Shown here one piece after another: positions 1 through 8,593 of a stretch of DNA of 39,000 nucleotides. The position numbers and the translations under genes are program-made. The DNA comes from Thermoplasmata archaeon (GTDB lineage Archaea; Thermoplasmatota; Thermoplasmata; Lutacidiplasmatales; UBA184). Location: positions 1 through 39,000 of the forward strand of contig DAHUXZ010000020.1 in NCBI GenBank assembly GCA_027315455.1, read 5' to 3'. Position 1 is the first letter of the stretch. The number at the start of each line of letters is the position of its first letter. The notes under the pieces are model-generated. The model saw only the letters and a list, made by a program, of their open reading frames with translations, did not search any database and was not told where the DNA came from.

Positions 1-322
1 GCGTCAGCGCACGCAGGCAGCGCAACTGCTCTACGTTCGCGACCGTCGCCCCGTCCGGCGTCGTCGTCACCGCCACGGTGAAATCCGGGCTGCCCGGTGC
101 CGGCTGCGGCTGGAAATACAGCGTCCGCCCCTCGACCCAGTAGGCCGAGCATCCACGGCAGTAGAGGTCGTGGTAGCCCGACGGTACGCGAACGTTGTAC
201 CGCGTCCCGATGCGTCGGGCGAGGCTCACATAGCGCTGAGGGAAGACCGAGCCAGGACGACGCGACTCCGCCGCGGCCAGACCGAAGAGATCCGCGATGC
301 GTTCCTGGGCGATGCGGATCAT
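1..322 (-). CDS. rnp4: RNase P protein component 4 (Rpp21/Rpr2 family), 3' end cut by window
   Basis: Protein subunit of archaeal RNase P, which removes 5' leaders from pre-tRNAs. The frame opens with ATG at 320-322 and stays open to base 1. Near the N-terminus it reads IAQERIADLFGLA, then RYVSLARRIGTRYNVRVP and YCRGC, the helical segment followed by the first zinc-ribbon cysteine pair typical of this family. A later cysteine (LRCLR) near the window edge would begin the second pair, whose remainder lies outside. The start overlaps the stop of the upstream zinc-ribbon gene as ATGA, so the two are probably translationally coupled. It is too short for the ORF list only because the window truncates it. 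Identification rests on motif order and spacing; fairly confident. Confidence 0.85.
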   Translation of the reverse strand, partial: MIRIAQERIADLFGLAAAESRRPGSVFPQRYVSLARRIGTRYNVRVPSGYHDLYCRGCSAYWVEGRTLYFQPQPAPGSPDFTVAVTTTPDGATVANVEQLRCLRALT

Positions 323-672
323 CGCCCCGGTGCGCCGGCCCCGCCGCCCGCGGCGGGGGACGGGAGGGGCGCGAGGCATACGGGGCAGATCACCGCAGCG
401 GTGGATATCAGGCTGTTGCAGCGGGGACAGTGCGCTGCCTTTCCGGCGAGGCCCGGGGGGATCCAATCCATCGCGGGGATCACGACGGGAGGGGCCGACG
501 GGAGGTAGGGCGGCGGGGGGATCGCTCCCGGAGGGGGCGCGGGCCAAGGCACGGCCGGCCCGGGCGCGGGGGTCCAAGCGGCCGGGTCGGTCTGGGGGAC
601 GGTGTGGCCGCACTTCCGGCAGAAGAGCGCCCCCGGCTCGGCGGCCGTGCCGCAGTGGGGACAGACGATCAC
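319..672 (-). CDS. double zinc-ribbon protein with proline-rich linker
   Basis: About 117 residues. Two zinc ribbons, CPHCG...CRKCG near the N-terminus and CPRC...CPVC near the C-terminus, flank a proline/alanine-rich, probably disordered linker of about 40 residues. I chose the GTG at 672 rather than the longer open frame from 744, because the first CxxC begins four residues after it and an AT-rich box (692-700) lies about 24 nt upstream, as expected for a leaderless archaeal transcript. No membrane segment or catalytic motif is visible. It heads a minus-strand operon with the RNase P subunit (ATGA overlap), so a role in RNA or ribosome-associated processes is possible, but this is only context. 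Function unknown. Confidence 0.75.
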   Translation of the reverse strand: MIVCPHCGTAAEPGALFCRKCGHTVPQTDPAAWTPAPGPAVPWPAPPPGAIPPPPYLPSAPPVVIPAMDWIPPGLAGKAAHCPRCNSLISTAAVICPVCLAPLPSPAAGGGAGAPGR

Positions 673-681
673 GCTCCGGTA

Positions 682-700
682 AAGTATATGCGCTATTTGA
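682..700. promoter_or_regulatory. back-to-back divergent TATA boxes
   Basis: The plus-strand box aagtatatgc (682-691) is centred about 29 nt before the TTG at 716. On the minus strand tcaaatagc (revcomp of 692-700) is centred about 24 nt before the GTG at 672. Both spacings suit leaderless archaeal transcripts, and the 20-bp AT-rich island is the only one in this stretch. Confidence 0.55.
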
Positions 701-715
701 CCGTCCTGCCGACCG

Positions 716-1531
716 TTGAGAACCCGGGCCGTTGCTCTCGCCACCCGCGATCCGTCGCTCTATGCGGACCTCGCGTCGGTGTTGCGCGAACGCCACGTCC
801 CGACCGTCAGCGTGCTCCCCGGGGACCGCATTCCCGAGAACGTCGCCGTCGTCCTGACGAGCCCGTCGGAGGCGGGGGAGATCTCGGCGCGCGCCCACGT
901 GCTCGCGGTCCCCCCCGAAGGGGACCGCACCGCGCTCTGGGCGGAGGTGCAGAGCGTCCTGGGCGCGGCGTCTTGCACCGGCGAGCTCATCGTCGGCATC
1001 GATCCCGGACCCCGGCCGGGGTACGCGATCCTGGACGGCGACGCGTGCATCGGGCAGGGCATCCTCGAGGACCCCGAGTCGGTCGGCCGGCTCGGGTCCC
1101 ACCTGCGCCGGCGCTTCTCGGCCCGGTCGATCCGCTTCCGGGTGGGCCGCGGGGACCGGCTCGCCCGGGACCGCATCGTGAACGCCCTCCTCCCCATCCA
1201 TCGACCGGTCGAGCTGGTCAATGAGCAGGGCACGACCCCGCGCGGCCTGCGCCGGCCGCGCGACGCGGCGGCCGCCCGGCAGATCGCGCGCAGCGCGGGC
1301 CGTCCGGTCCACACGGAGGTCGAGCTGATCGTGACCCCGGGAGAGGTGGCGAACCTGCAGCGGCTGAGCCGCGAGGGCAGCGGGGGCCAGTTCACGATCA
1401 CCCGCCACGAGGCGGGCCGGGTCCTGCGCGGCGAGATCACGTTCTCCGACGCGCTCGCCGCCGCCGAGCGGCGCTACGGCCGGGCCGGGACGACCGGGGA
1501 CGTCGACCGGCCGGGCTCCGAACGCTCTTAA
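716..1531 (+). CDS. RuvC/YqgF-like RNase H-fold protein with N-terminal extra domain
   Basis: 271 residues, TTG start. The C-terminal two thirds carry the RuvC/YqgF fold signature: strand 1 with IVGIDPGPRPGYAIL around residues 92-106, an acidic residue after a strand in VELVNEQGT, and an Asp leading a helix in RRPRDAAAARQIA. This gives the D-E-D set used by RuvC-like and YqgF-like nucleases, so catalysis on nucleic acid is possible. The first 80 residues look like a small alpha/beta (receiver-like) domain with no recognised phosphorylation site. The TTG is supported by a TATA box about 29 nt upstream. Downstream, gltX starts 24 nt after the stop. I do not know a characterised homologue; Holliday-junction or RNA nuclease activity would be inference from fold alone. 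Confidence 0.7.
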   Translation: MRTRAVALATRDPSLYADLASVLRERHVPTVSVLPGDRIPENVAVVLTSPSEAGEISARAHVLAVPPEGDRTALWAEVQSVLGAASCTGELIVGIDPGPRPGYAILDGDACIGQGILEDPESVGRLGSHLRRRFSARSIRFRVGRGDRLARDRIVNALLPIHRPVELVNEQGTTPRGLRRPRDAAAARQIARSAGRPVHTEVELIVTPGEVANLQRLSREGSGGQFTITRHEAGRVLRGEITFSDALAAAERRYGRAGTTGDVDRPGSERS

Positions 1532-1532
1532 G
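1525..1532 (+). promoter_or_regulatory. possible TATA box of gltX
   Basis: The AT-rich octamer ctcttaag overlaps the stop of the preceding gene and is centred about 27 nt before the gltX ATG at 1556. That would give a nearly leaderless mRNA. It is weak as a box. Confidence 0.4.
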
Positions 1533-1555
1533 ACGGCCCCGCTGGTGCCGGGGCG

Positions 1556-3289
1556 ATGGTTCTTCCCCCCGACATGGAGGACCGCATCCGCCGGCTCGCG
1601 CTCCAGAACGCGGTCGAGCACTCCGGGACGGCCCGTCCGGGACCGGTGCTCGCGCGGCTTCTCGCGAGCGCGCCGGAGCTGCGTCCGCACGGCCGCGAGC
1701 TCGAGGGGCTCGTCGGTACGGTCGTCGCAGAAGTGGTCGCGTGGTCATCCGCCGATCAGGCCGCCGCCCTCGCCCGACTGGGGGGGCCGGCGCCCGAGCG
1801 CTCCGCACGTCCCCGGTCCGAGACCGGCACGTTCCCGCCGCTCCCCGGGGCCGTGAAGGGCCACGTGGTCCTGCGGATGGCGCCGTTCCCGTCGGGCTCG
1901 CTCCACATCGGGAACGCCCGAATGATCTTCGTCAACGAGCACTACCGGCGGGAGTACGACGGGAAGCTCCTCCTCGTCTTCGACGACACGGTCGGCTCGG
2001 AGGAGAAGCGGATCGACGCCGAACTGTTCGATGTGATCCTCCGCGACATTGCGACGGCGGGGGTGACGCCGGATGAGGTCCTGTACAAGTCCGACCGCAT
2101 CGAGCGGCACTACCCCTGGGCGCGTCGGGTGATCGAGGCCGGGAAGGCCTACGTCTGCCGGTGCCCGCCGATCACGCTCCGTGAGCGCCGGGCCCAGGGC
2201 CTCGCCTGCCCCGAGAGGGCCCAGAGCCCCGGCGAGTCGCTCGACCTCTGGGAACGGATGCTCTCCGGAGGGTTCGCGCCGGGAGAGGCCGTCCTCAGGC
2301 TCCGGACGGACCTCGCGGACCCCGACCCCGCCTTCCGCGACCGGGTCCTCTTCCGCATCAGCGACCTCGACCACCCGCGCGTGGGGCACCGGTATCGGGT
2401 CTGGCCCCTCCTCGAGTTCTCCTGGGCGGTCGATGACGTCGAGCTCGGGGTCACGCATGTGCTCCGGGGGAAGGACCTGGTCATGGAGGACCGGATGGAG
2501 AGCTACCTCTGGGACGTCCTCGGGGTTCGGGGCCCGCCGTTCATCCACTGGGGCCTCCTCCGCGTCCGCGAGGCGAAGATCTCGAAGAGCAAGTCCTACG
2601 CCGAGGTGAAGTCCGGCCTCTATGACGGCTGGAACGACCCCCGCACCTGGTCGATCGGCTCGCTGGCGCGCCGGGGGATCACGACCGAGGCGCTTGAGCG
2701 GTTCACCCTCTCCTTCGGCCTCTCGCTCGCGGACATCGAGGTCCCCGCGGAGACCCTCTATGCGGAGAACCGGGGGGTGATCGACGCGACGACGAGCCGG
2801 CGCGCCTTCGTGGCCCGCCCGATCCGGGTCGACGTCGACGGCTACCCCGAGGGTCTTACGACCGTCGAGCTCGCGAACCACCCGGACCGCCCCGAGCTCG
2901 GTCGTCGCCGGGTGCGCGCGGGGCCGTCGTTCTACCTGGCACGCGCCGACGTCGAGCCGAGGCTCGGCTCGGAGGTCCGGCTGAAGGATCTGCTCAATCT
3001 CCGCCTGCCGGACGGACCCCTCGACCCTGCGACCGAGGCCATCCACGCGGTGTTCACGGGACGGGAGAACCGGAAGATCCCGCGGCTGCAGTGGGTCGCC
3101 GCCGCCGACGCGGTGGCCGTCGATCTCCTCGGGCTCGAGGGCGAGCACACGCTCGGTCTCGCGGAGGCGGCCGTCGGGGCCGCGCGCCCGTTCGACCACC
3201 TCCAGTTCGAGCGCGTGGGCTTCGTCCGCGTCGAGGCCGACTGGACCCCCGGCACGACCCCCGTGCGGGTCTGCTTCGGCCACCCCTAG
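1556..3289 (+). CDS. gltX: glutamyl-tRNA synthetase (archaeal type)
   Basis: Class I aminoacyl-tRNA synthetase that charges tRNA-Glu. In many archaea it also charges tRNA-Gln, which GatDE then amidates; no glnS is seen here. The HIGH-type motif is PFPSGSLHIGNAR (about residues 107-119) and the KMSKS-type motif is KISKSKS (about 341-347). An N-terminal helical extension of about 95 residues and a C-terminal beta-barrel anticodon-binding half (from about residue 400) give the archaeal/eukaryal GlxRS layout. At 577 residues it is of normal length. The ATG at 1556 follows a weak TATA-like box by about 27 nt. The gene sits between the RuvC-like gene and a VOC-fold gene on the same strand, which has its own AT-rich box. 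Very confident of the family. Confidence 0.96.
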   Translation: MVLPPDMEDRIRRLALQNAVEHSGTARPGPVLARLLASAPELRPHGRELEGLVGTVVAEVVAWSSADQAAALARLGGPAPERSARPRSETGTFPPLPGAVKGHVVLRMAPFPSGSLHIGNARMIFVNEHYRREYDGKLLLVFDDTVGSEEKRIDAELFDVILRDIATAGVTPDEVLYKSDRIERHYPWARRVIEAGKAYVCRCPPITLRERRAQGLACPERAQSPGESLDLWERMLSGGFAPGEAVLRLRTDLADPDPAFRDRVLFRISDLDHPRVGHRYRVWPLLEFSWAVDDVELGVTHVLRGKDLVMEDRMESYLWDVLGVRGPPFIHWGLLRVREAKISKSKSYAEVKSGLYDGWNDPRTWSIGSLARRGITTEALERFTLSFGLSLADIEVPAETLYAENRGVIDATTSRRAFVARPIRVDVDGYPEGLTTVELANHPDRPELGRRRVRAGPSFYLARADVEPRLGSEVRLKDLLNLRLPDGPLDPATEAIHAVFTGRENRKIPRLQWVAAADAVAVDLLGLEGEHTLGLAEAAVGAARPFDHLQFERVGFVRVEADWTPGTTPVRVCFGHP

Positions 3290-3294
3290 GGCCG

Positions 3295-3306
3295 GAAAAA
3301 ATCTTT
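3295..3306 (+). promoter_or_regulatory. TATA-like box upstream of the VOC-fold gene
   Basis: The AT run gaaaaaatcttt, centred about 35 nt before the ATG at 3336, stands out in very GC-rich DNA just after the gltX stop. It may serve both as a T-rich gltX termination region and as the promoter of the next gene. Confidence 0.5.
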
Positions 3307-3335
3307 GAGCCCGGGGGGCGTGCGCGCGAGCGCCG

Positions 3336-3725
3336 ATGCGCTTTCTGCACACGTCGATCACGGTCCACGACCTCGAGGAAAGCCTCGCGTTCTACACGGG
3401 GGTCCTGGGGCTCGAGTTCGAGCGGCGGCGTCGCATACCGGAAAACCACGCCGAGATCGCGTTCGTGCGGGACCCGGAGAGCGGCGCGCGGATCGAGCTC
3501 ACCCACTGGGACGGGAAGGACGCCGTGGAGGCCGGCGAGCAGCTGGACCACCTCGCCTTCGAGGTCGCGGACCTCGACCGGGTCGTCGCGGACGCGCGGG
3601 CCCGGGGGATCCGCATCGCGAAGGAACCGTTCCGCCTCGCGGGCGGCTCGGGGCGCCTTGCCTTCCTGATGGACCCCAACGACGTCTGGATCGAGCTCAT
3701 CGAGCCCGCCCTCCCCGCTCGGTGA
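3336..3725 (+). CDS. VOC-fold (glyoxalase I / epimerase-like) metalloprotein
   Basis: 129 residues, one pair of beta-alpha-beta-beta-beta modules of the vicinal-oxygen-chelate fold. The probable metal ligands are in place: His5 (FLHTSI), the Glu of RIELTH, the His of LDHLAF and the Glu of WIELIE. The sequence resembles lactoylglutathione lyase and methylmalonyl-CoA epimerase, and family resemblance alone cannot tell these apart; archaea usually lack glutathione, so methylglyoxal removal through another thiol, or an epimerase role, is equally possible. The ATG follows an AT-rich box by about 35 nt. The MFS gene begins 10 nt after its stop, so the two are probably co-transcribed. Confidence 0.85.
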   Translation: MRFLHTSITVHDLEESLAFYTGVLGLEFERRRRIPENHAEIAFVRDPESGARIELTHWDGKDAVEAGEQLDHLAFEVADLDRVVADARARGIRIAKEPFRLAGGSGRLAFLMDPNDVWIELIEPALPAR

Positions 3726-3735
3726 GGCGGGAGCG

Positions 3736-4998
3736 GTGACCGGGCCCCCCGTGGCGACGGACGTGGGTCCGCGCCGCCTGCGGGCGGTGTTCGAGACCAC
3801 GTTCTTCGTGCGCTTCGGCTTCGGGCTCACGGTCTCCATCTTCGCGTCGTACCTCGTCGGCCGGTCGGCCGGGATCGACGCCGGCGCCGTCGGGCTCGTC
3901 GGGGTCGTCAGCGCCCTCGCGCCGATCGGGGAGTTCTCGACGGTCCTCCTCTCCGGAGCGGCCGCGGACCGGTGGGGGCGGCTCCCCGTGCTGTTCGCCG
4001 GGACCGCCCTCGCCGCGACCCTCCTCGCGCTCGTCTCCCTCACCCGCTCCCCGGTCGTGCTCGGGGTCCTCAACCTGCTCTTCGGCGTCGCGAGCGGTGC
4101 GATCCTTGCGGCGAGCCTCGCGGTCGTCGGGGACGACGCCGTGCGCGGCCGGCGGGGCTACGAGATGGGGCGCTTCGACGCGGTCAATCTGCTCGGATGG
4201 ATCCTCGGCTTCGCGCTGGGCTTCGGGGCGCTCGGGGTCCTTTCCAACGCGGACCTCGTCTGGCCGTTCCGGGCCGGGGCCGCGGCGCTCGCCCTCGGCC
4301 TGGGGGTCGCCTACCTCCTCACCCGGGGGCGCACGGAGCCCGAACGGGTCGCCGGGACGGAGTCGCTCGGCCGGGCCCTATCGGCGGCGCTTCGCCGCGA
4401 CGTCCTGGTCGTCACCCTCCCCTGGTTCGTCATCTACATGCTCATCGGCACGGTCTTCGTCTTCCTCGGGACGGCGGCGACCGGCGCCGGACTGCCGGCG
4501 ACCGACCTCGCCGCCCTCATCGGCGGGGGGGGCTTGATCCTGCTCCTGACCCAGCCGTCCTTCGGCCGGCTCGCCGACCGCTACGGGAGGCTCCGCCTCA
4601 TGCTGGTCGGGACCGTCGGGTTCGTGGGGCTGCTGATCACGGCGGGGCTCCTCGCGGCGTACGGCCCCCTCCCGGTCCTTGTCGGGGCGGCGTCGGTCAG
4701 CGCGCTCGCGGCGCTCGCCTACGGCCCGGCCGCGCTCGCCGCCCTGACGGACCTTACCCACCGGTTGAGCCGGGCGACGACGATGGCCGTCTACTCCCTG
4801 ACGATCAGCCTCGGGATGCTCGTCGGCCTCCTCGCCTCGACCGAACTGTTCAGCCGGTTCGGCGCCGCGGGCCTGGACGTCTTCTTCGCCGGGGTGGCGA
4901 CGGGGCTCATCGCGCTCACGCTCGTACGCTACCACGACGTCCGCTCCGGGCGGATCGCCGAGGAGGCCGTTCCGTCCCCTACGACTCCGGCTCGATGA
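3736..4998 (+). CDS. MFS transporter
   Basis: 420 residues with about 12 predicted membrane segments in two six-helix halves. The conserved cytoplasmic loop between helices 2 and 3 reads GAAADRWGRLPV, the MFS motif A, and a second copy (GRLADRYGRLRLM) occupies the equivalent loop of the C-terminal half. It starts at GTG 3736, 10 nt after the VOC gene, with a purine-rich GGGAG just upstream. The family is mostly drug or metabolite exporters; the substrate cannot be read from sequence. Its last 20 bp overlap the 3' end of the convergent CDF gene. Confidence 0.85.
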   Translation: MTGPPVATDVGPRRLRAVFETTFFVRFGFGLTVSIFASYLVGRSAGIDAGAVGLVGVVSALAPIGEFSTVLLSGAAADRWGRLPVLFAGTALAATLLALVSLTRSPVVLGVLNLLFGVASGAILAASLAVVGDDAVRGRRGYEMGRFDAVNLLGWILGFALGFGALGVLSNADLVWPFRAGAAALALGLGVAYLLTRGRTEPERVAGTESLGRALSAALRRDVLVVTLPWFVIYMLIGTVFVFLGTAATGAGLPATDLAALIGGGGLILLLTQPSFGRLADRYGRLRLMLVGTVGFVGLLITAGLLAAYGPLPVLVGAASVSALAALAYGPAALAALTDLTHRLSRATTMAVYSLTISLGMLVGLLASTELFSRFGAAGLDVFFAGVATGLIALTLVRYHDVRSGRIAEEAVPSPTTPAR

Positions 4999-5863
4999 TG
5001 AGGTGCTTGAGGGCGGGCGCGACGGTCCGCAGCGCGGAGGAGAGCCGGTCGATCGTCGATTCGATCTCGTCGGTGGTGAGGCCGTCCTGGAAGTTGACCT
5101 GGAGCGCGAGGAGGATGTCGTCCGGGCCGAGCATCATCGACTGGAGGCGCCGGACCCGGCGGACGCGCGCATCCCGCTCGACGATCCCGAGGAGCTCGCG
5201 GGCCATGGTCGGGGGGATCGCCTTGCCGACGAGCAGCTCGCGGCTCTCCCCGGCGAGGACGAAGCCGGCCCCGATCAGGATCACTCCCACCGCGCAGGCG
5301 GCCAGCCCATCCGCGACGTAGCTCCCCGTGCGGTCGACGATGGCGATCCCCACGAGCGCGACGAACGCCCCGAAGACCGAGACCACGTCCTGGAGGAAGA
5401 TCGTCTTGAGCCCCATGTGCGACGAGGCGAGGAGCGTCTCCACGGTCTCCTGGCTGCGTCGCAGCTCCCTGAGCGTCACCCAGATCCCCGCGAGGCTCAC
5501 GGCCAGCGTGCCGCCGACGACGAGGAGCGCCGAGGAGAGGTGGCCGACCGGCTGCGGAGAGAAGACCTGCTCCAGCCCGCTCACCAGGACGACGATCCCG
5601 GCGACGCTGAACGTCACGAGGGAGGCGGAGAACGACCAGAAGAACCGCTCCTTCCCGTAGCCGAACGGGTGGTCGTAGTCGGGGGGACGCTGGGACTGGT
5701 AGAATCCCCAGACCAGGAAGAGCCCGCCGACGAGGTCGGTGACCGTGTAGACGGCCTGGGAGAGGACGGCGTGGCTCGAGCTCTCCAGCGCGACGATGCT
5801 GTTGACCGTGAACATCACCGCGTTGAGAACCAGCGTCGCCCAGATGATCACCTGGGAGCGCAT
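4979..5863 (-). CDS. cation diffusion facilitator (ZnT9-like) transporter with altered metal site
   Basis: 294 residues: about six membrane helices followed by a cytoplasmic alpha/beta domain (from about residue 210). The loop after helix 2 reads [14 protein letters not shown], a hallmark of the CDF family and in particular of its ZnT9/SLC30A9-like branch. In canonical CDFs the transport site has Asp/His-x3-Asp in helix 2 and His-x3-Asp in helix 5. Here helix 2 reads YTVTD (Tyr39, Asp43) and helix 5 reads IFLQD (Ile155, Asp159), so two of the four ligands are missing while both downstream Asp residues remain. A divalent cation/proton antiporter is the family role; the actual substrate is uncertain. 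It is convergent with the MFS gene. Confidence 0.85.
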   Translation of the reverse strand: MRSQVIIWATLVLNAVMFTVNSIVALESSSHAVLSQAVYTVTDLVGGLFLVWGFYQSQRPPDYDHPFGYGKERFFWSFSASLVTFSVAGIVVLVSGLEQVFSPQPVGHLSSALLVVGGTLAVSLAGIWVTLRELRRSQETVETLLASSHMGLKTIFLQDVVSVFGAFVALVGIAIVDRTGSYVADGLAACAVGVILIGAGFVLAGESRELLVGKAIPPTMARELLGIVERDARVRRVRRLQSMMLGPDDILLALQVNFQDGLTTDEIESTIDRLSSALRTVAPALKHLIIEPES

Positions 5864-5958
5864 TGCGGTCGGGTCCCTCTATCCTTCATCAGCGGTTTCC
5901 TCGGTTAAGGCTACGCTTTCCCCCGCGACGCCTCCGACCCGGCCCGGCCGGCCGAACC

Positions 5959-5965
5959 GTTAAAT
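5959..5965 (+). promoter_or_regulatory. TATA box of the aldolase gene
   Basis: The sequence gttaaat, preceded by a purine/GC-rich BRE-like stretch, is centred about 36 nt before the ATG at 5998. It lies in the divergent gap with the CDF gene. Confidence 0.5.
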
Positions 5966-5997
5966 CGGCATCTCCGGTACCATCGGCGGAACGACCC

Positions 5998-6978
5998 ATG
6001 AGCGAACCCTCCGTCGCAGCTCCACGGGCCGCCGGGACGATCCCGGCCCCCGCGCACGGCACCGGCGCCCCCCGGACCCCCCGGCCCACGCTCCGCTCGC
6101 TGGGGCTCTCCCCGGGCAAGCGGACCCGGCTCAAGCGGCTCCTCTACGATCACGGCCCGGGCGGGGGCACGCTCCTCGTCCTCCCGATCGACCAGGGGCT
6201 CGAGCACGGGCCGGCCGACTTCTTCGTCAACCCGGATGCCCTGGACCCGGACTACCAGTACCGCCTCGCCCGCGACGGCCGCTTTTCCGCGATCGCGCTG
6301 CACATCGGGCTGGCGGAGAAGTACTTCCACGAGTACGCCGGGGAGGTCCCGCTCCTCCTGAAGCTCAACGGGAAGACCGCGATGCCGCCGGACACGAACG
6401 CCTTCAGCGCGCTCACCGGCACCGTCGAGGACGCGGTCCGGCTCGGGGCCGACGCCGTCGGCTACACCCTCTACGTCGGCTCGCCGGCGCAGGACCGCGA
6501 CTTCGCGCAGTTCCTCGAGGTCCGTCGGGACGCGGAGCGGCTCGGGATGCCGGTGGTCGTCTGGGCCTACCCCCGCGGCGAGGCTGTCGGGAAGCGGGGC
6601 GGAAAGGAAAGCCTCTACGCGATCGACTACGCCGCCCGCGTCGCGCTCGAGCTCGGTGCGGACGTCGTGAAGCTGAACTATCCGGTGCGGTCCGACCGGG
6701 ATCGCGACAGCCCCGCGCCGTACAACTCCCTCGACCTCGGCGCCGACGCGGCGTTCCGCAAGGTCGTCGCGAGCGCGGGCCGGGCCCTCGTCCTGGTCTC
6801 CGGCGGCGAGAAGGTCGGCGACGCGGAGCTCCTCGCCAAGGTCCGCGCCTCGCTCGAGGCCGGGGCGACGGGGATCATCTTCGGCCGCAATCTCTGGCAG
6901 CGCCCCCGCGAGCAGGCGCTGGCCCTCACCCGCGAGCTGCATGGCATCTTCCGGGAGTACGCGCAGCCCAGCGCCTAG
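5998..6978 (+). CDS. fba: class I fructose-1,6-bisphosphate aldolase, archaeal DhnA type
   Basis: Cytoplasmic aldolase of glycolysis/gluconeogenesis that interconverts fructose-1,6-bisphosphate with DHAP and glyceraldehyde-3-phosphate through a Schiff base. From the ATG at 5998 it is 326 residues. A Pro/Ala-rich N-terminal extension of about 40 residues precedes the TIM barrel, which starts around [12 protein letters not shown]. The Schiff-base Lys is probably Lys225 in DVVKLNYP, and the phosphate-binding loops near the C-terminus read LVSGGEK and [13 protein letters not shown] rejected the longer open frame from 5863 because a TATA box lies inside it. The stop is overlapped by the tsr3 start, so the two genes are probably co-expressed. 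Confidence 0.92.
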   Translation: MSEPSVAAPRAAGTIPAPAHGTGAPRTPRPTLRSLGLSPGKRTRLKRLLYDHGPGGGTLLVLPIDQGLEHGPADFFVNPDALDPDYQYRLARDGRFSAIALHIGLAEKYFHEYAGEVPLLLKLNGKTAMPPDTNAFSALTGTVEDAVRLGADAVGYTLYVGSPAQDRDFAQFLEVRRDAERLGMPVVVWAYPRGEAVGKRGGKESLYAIDYAARVALELGADVVKLNYPVRSDRDRDSPAPYNSLDLGADAAFRKVVASAGRALVLVSGGEKVGDAELLAKVRASLEAGATGIIFGRNLWQRPREQALALTRELHGIFREYAQPSA

Positions 6979-7507
6979 GCGACCGATCCCCCTCTGGCTC
7001 GCGGTCGCGGAGGAGGACCACCCGAAGGCGTGCACCGGCCGGCGGCTCCTTCGGCGCGGTCTCGCGCTCCCCCTCGGGCTCGAGCGGACGCCGCGCCACC
7101 CGCCCATCCTGCTCGACCCGCACGCGCCCGTCCCCCTCTCCATGGCGGACCGCGCCGGCGCCGAAGCGGGCGGGGTGCTCGGCATCGACTGCTCCTGGAA
7201 CCGGCTGCGGGCTCGGGGCGGCTATCCGTCCGAGCTCACCGGGCTGCGCCGGCTTCGGGTCCGCCGACGGCTTCCATTGCTGATCGCCTCGAACGCCCAG
7301 CACTACGGCCGGGTGGCGGAGCTCAACACGGCCGAGGCGCTCGGGGCCGCGCTCTGGCTGCTCGGGGAGGCGGAGCGCGGCCGGGAGGTCTTCGGTGTCT
7401 TCCCCGGGGGAGACTCCTTCGCGACGCTCAACGGCGCCCTCCTGGCGGCCTACGCCGGGTGCGGCTCGGCCGATGAGGTGCGGGCCGCCGAGGCGGAGTT
7501 CTTCTGA
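6941..7507 (+). CDS. tsr3: Tsr3 family rRNA aminocarboxypropyltransferase
   Basis: 188 residues. The family transfers the aminocarboxypropyl group of SAM to a modified uridine of small-subunit rRNA late in ribosome maturation. Recognisable blocks are [61 protein letters not shown] and a C-terminal [11 protein letters not shown]. The substrate- and SAM-binding segments of the family therefore appear complete. The only usable start in the frame is the ATG at 6941, which overlaps the aldolase by 38 bp and adds about 16 Pro/Arg-rich residues ahead of the usual N-terminus. It meets the phosphatase gene tail to tail with a 3-nt gap. Confidence 0.9.
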   Translation: MASSGSTRSPAPRRPIPLWLAVAEEDHPKACTGRRLLRRGLALPLGLERTPRHPPILLDPHAPVPLSMADRAGAEAGGVLGIDCSWNRLRARGGYPSELTGLRRLRVRRRLPLLIASNAQHYGRVAELNTAEALGAALWLLGEAERGREVFGVFPGGDSFATLNGALLAAYAGCGSADEVRAAEAEFF

Positions 7508-7510
7508 CGG

Positions 7511-8476
7511 TCACGGGGCGTCGTAGCGTCGGCCCTCGGTCTCCACGTGCTCGACCGTGAGGTCCTGGACGCCGTGGACCGGGCGGTCGAGCGGGACCCG
7601 CGCGAAGATCACGCCGCCATAGCGCTCGTAGTAGCGGGTGGTGTGGAGCGTGAGGCAGCGGCCGCCGTAGGCCGGCTGTCCGGTGATGTCGGGGTCGTGT
7701 CCCCTCAGGAAAAGCCGCGTGCCCGAGGCGCCGAGGAAGCGGGTGAGGTCCGCCGCGGTGAACGGCGCGCCGAGCCCCCGGTCGATCCCGGAGGTCGCGC
7801 AGTCGGTCCAGGTCAGATCCAGGACCGCCTCCTCGCTGCCGTTGGCGATCGCCGCGCGCCAGTCGCCGCCGCCGCGGGGGAACCCGCCGTGCGCAAGGAA
7901 CACTCCCGCGTCGAGCCGGGCGGCGAGCGGGCCGCGCTCGAGCAGGCCGAGGAGCCGGACGTAGCGATCCGGCTCCGGCCCCCAGAGGAGGTCGACCTCC
8001 TCGGGCAGGTCGTGGGGGAGCACGGGGACCGTGCGGACGCTCTCGTGGTTGCCGCGGAGGAGGAAAACGCGGCCCGGGAACTCCGCCGCCAGCCCGAGCA
8101 GGTAGAGGGCGTTCGCGACGGAGCCCTCCGGGCAGTCGCTCGGGGTGCGGTCGATGTAGTCGCCGAGCCCGATGAGCAGCGTCGAGCGGGAGGCGGCGAG
8201 GAACCGATCCGCGACGGCGAGCGTCGACCGCCAGTCGCCGTGGGTGTCCCCGAAGACGATCGCTTCGCCGGCCCCCGACCGGTCGACCTCGAGAAAGGCC
8301 GGGTGGGCCGGAACGAGGGCCTCGAGGTCGTCGAGCAGGCGGTCCGCCTCCGTCGTCTCGAGCGCGAGGATCTCCTCGGGCCGGGGGCGCTGCCCCCTCA
8401 TCGCGGTCCCGGTGATGCGGGGGGCCGGAGTTCCCGGGGTCCGGCCCTCGGTCGGGCCCCCTTTGAACCGGCGCAT
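7511..8476 (-). CDS. PPP-family metallophosphatase (Ser/Thr phosphatase-like)
   Basis: 321 residues. The three signature blocks of the PPP metallophosphoesterases are present in order: GDTHGD, GDYIDR and RGNHES. They are followed by a metal-binding His in FLAHGG and a late RGHDPD. This set binds two divalent metals and cleaves phosphate esters; Ser/Thr protein phosphatase is the most likely activity, though related proteins hydrolyse nucleotides. The ATG at 8476 is kept because a TATA-like box (revcomp of 8494-8503) lies about 24 nt upstream; an internal ATG at 8401 would remove a 25-residue low-complexity tail and is a reasonable alternative. No membrane segment is seen. Confidence 0.85.
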   Translation of the reverse strand: MRRFKGGPTEGRTPGTPAPRITGTAMRGQRPRPEEILALETTEADRLLDDLEALVPAHPAFLEVDRSGAGEAIVFGDTHGDWRSTLAVADRFLAASRSTLLIGLGDYIDRTPSDCPEGSVANALYLLGLAAEFPGRVFLLRGNHESVRTVPVLPHDLPEEVDLLWGPEPDRYVRLLGLLERGPLAARLDAGVFLAHGGFPRGGGDWRAAIANGSEEAVLDLTWTDCATSGIDRGLGAPFTAADLTRFLGASGTRLFLRGHDPDITGQPAYGGRCLTLHTTRYYERYGGVIFARVPLDRPVHGVQDLTVEHVETEGRRYDAP

Positions 8477-8593
8477 GCCCTAGGCAACAGGGTCCTAAGC
8501 CCTGCCTCGATGGCCCCGCCCGCGGCGACGGGCGGTTTGGCCGAGCTGGAGCACCCCCGCACGGGGATCGACGACGCGCGGCGAAGTTCGGAG

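Noticed and set aside
1535-1552. GC inverted repeat (gccccg...cggggc) just before gltX as a terminator
   Set aside because: It lacks a T-rich tail, lies between a probable promoter and the ATG, and short GC palindromes are expected in this composition.
1745-3361. 538-residue minus-strand frame opposite gltX
   Set aside because: Antisense shadow caused by high GC at third positions; gltX has all synthetase motifs.
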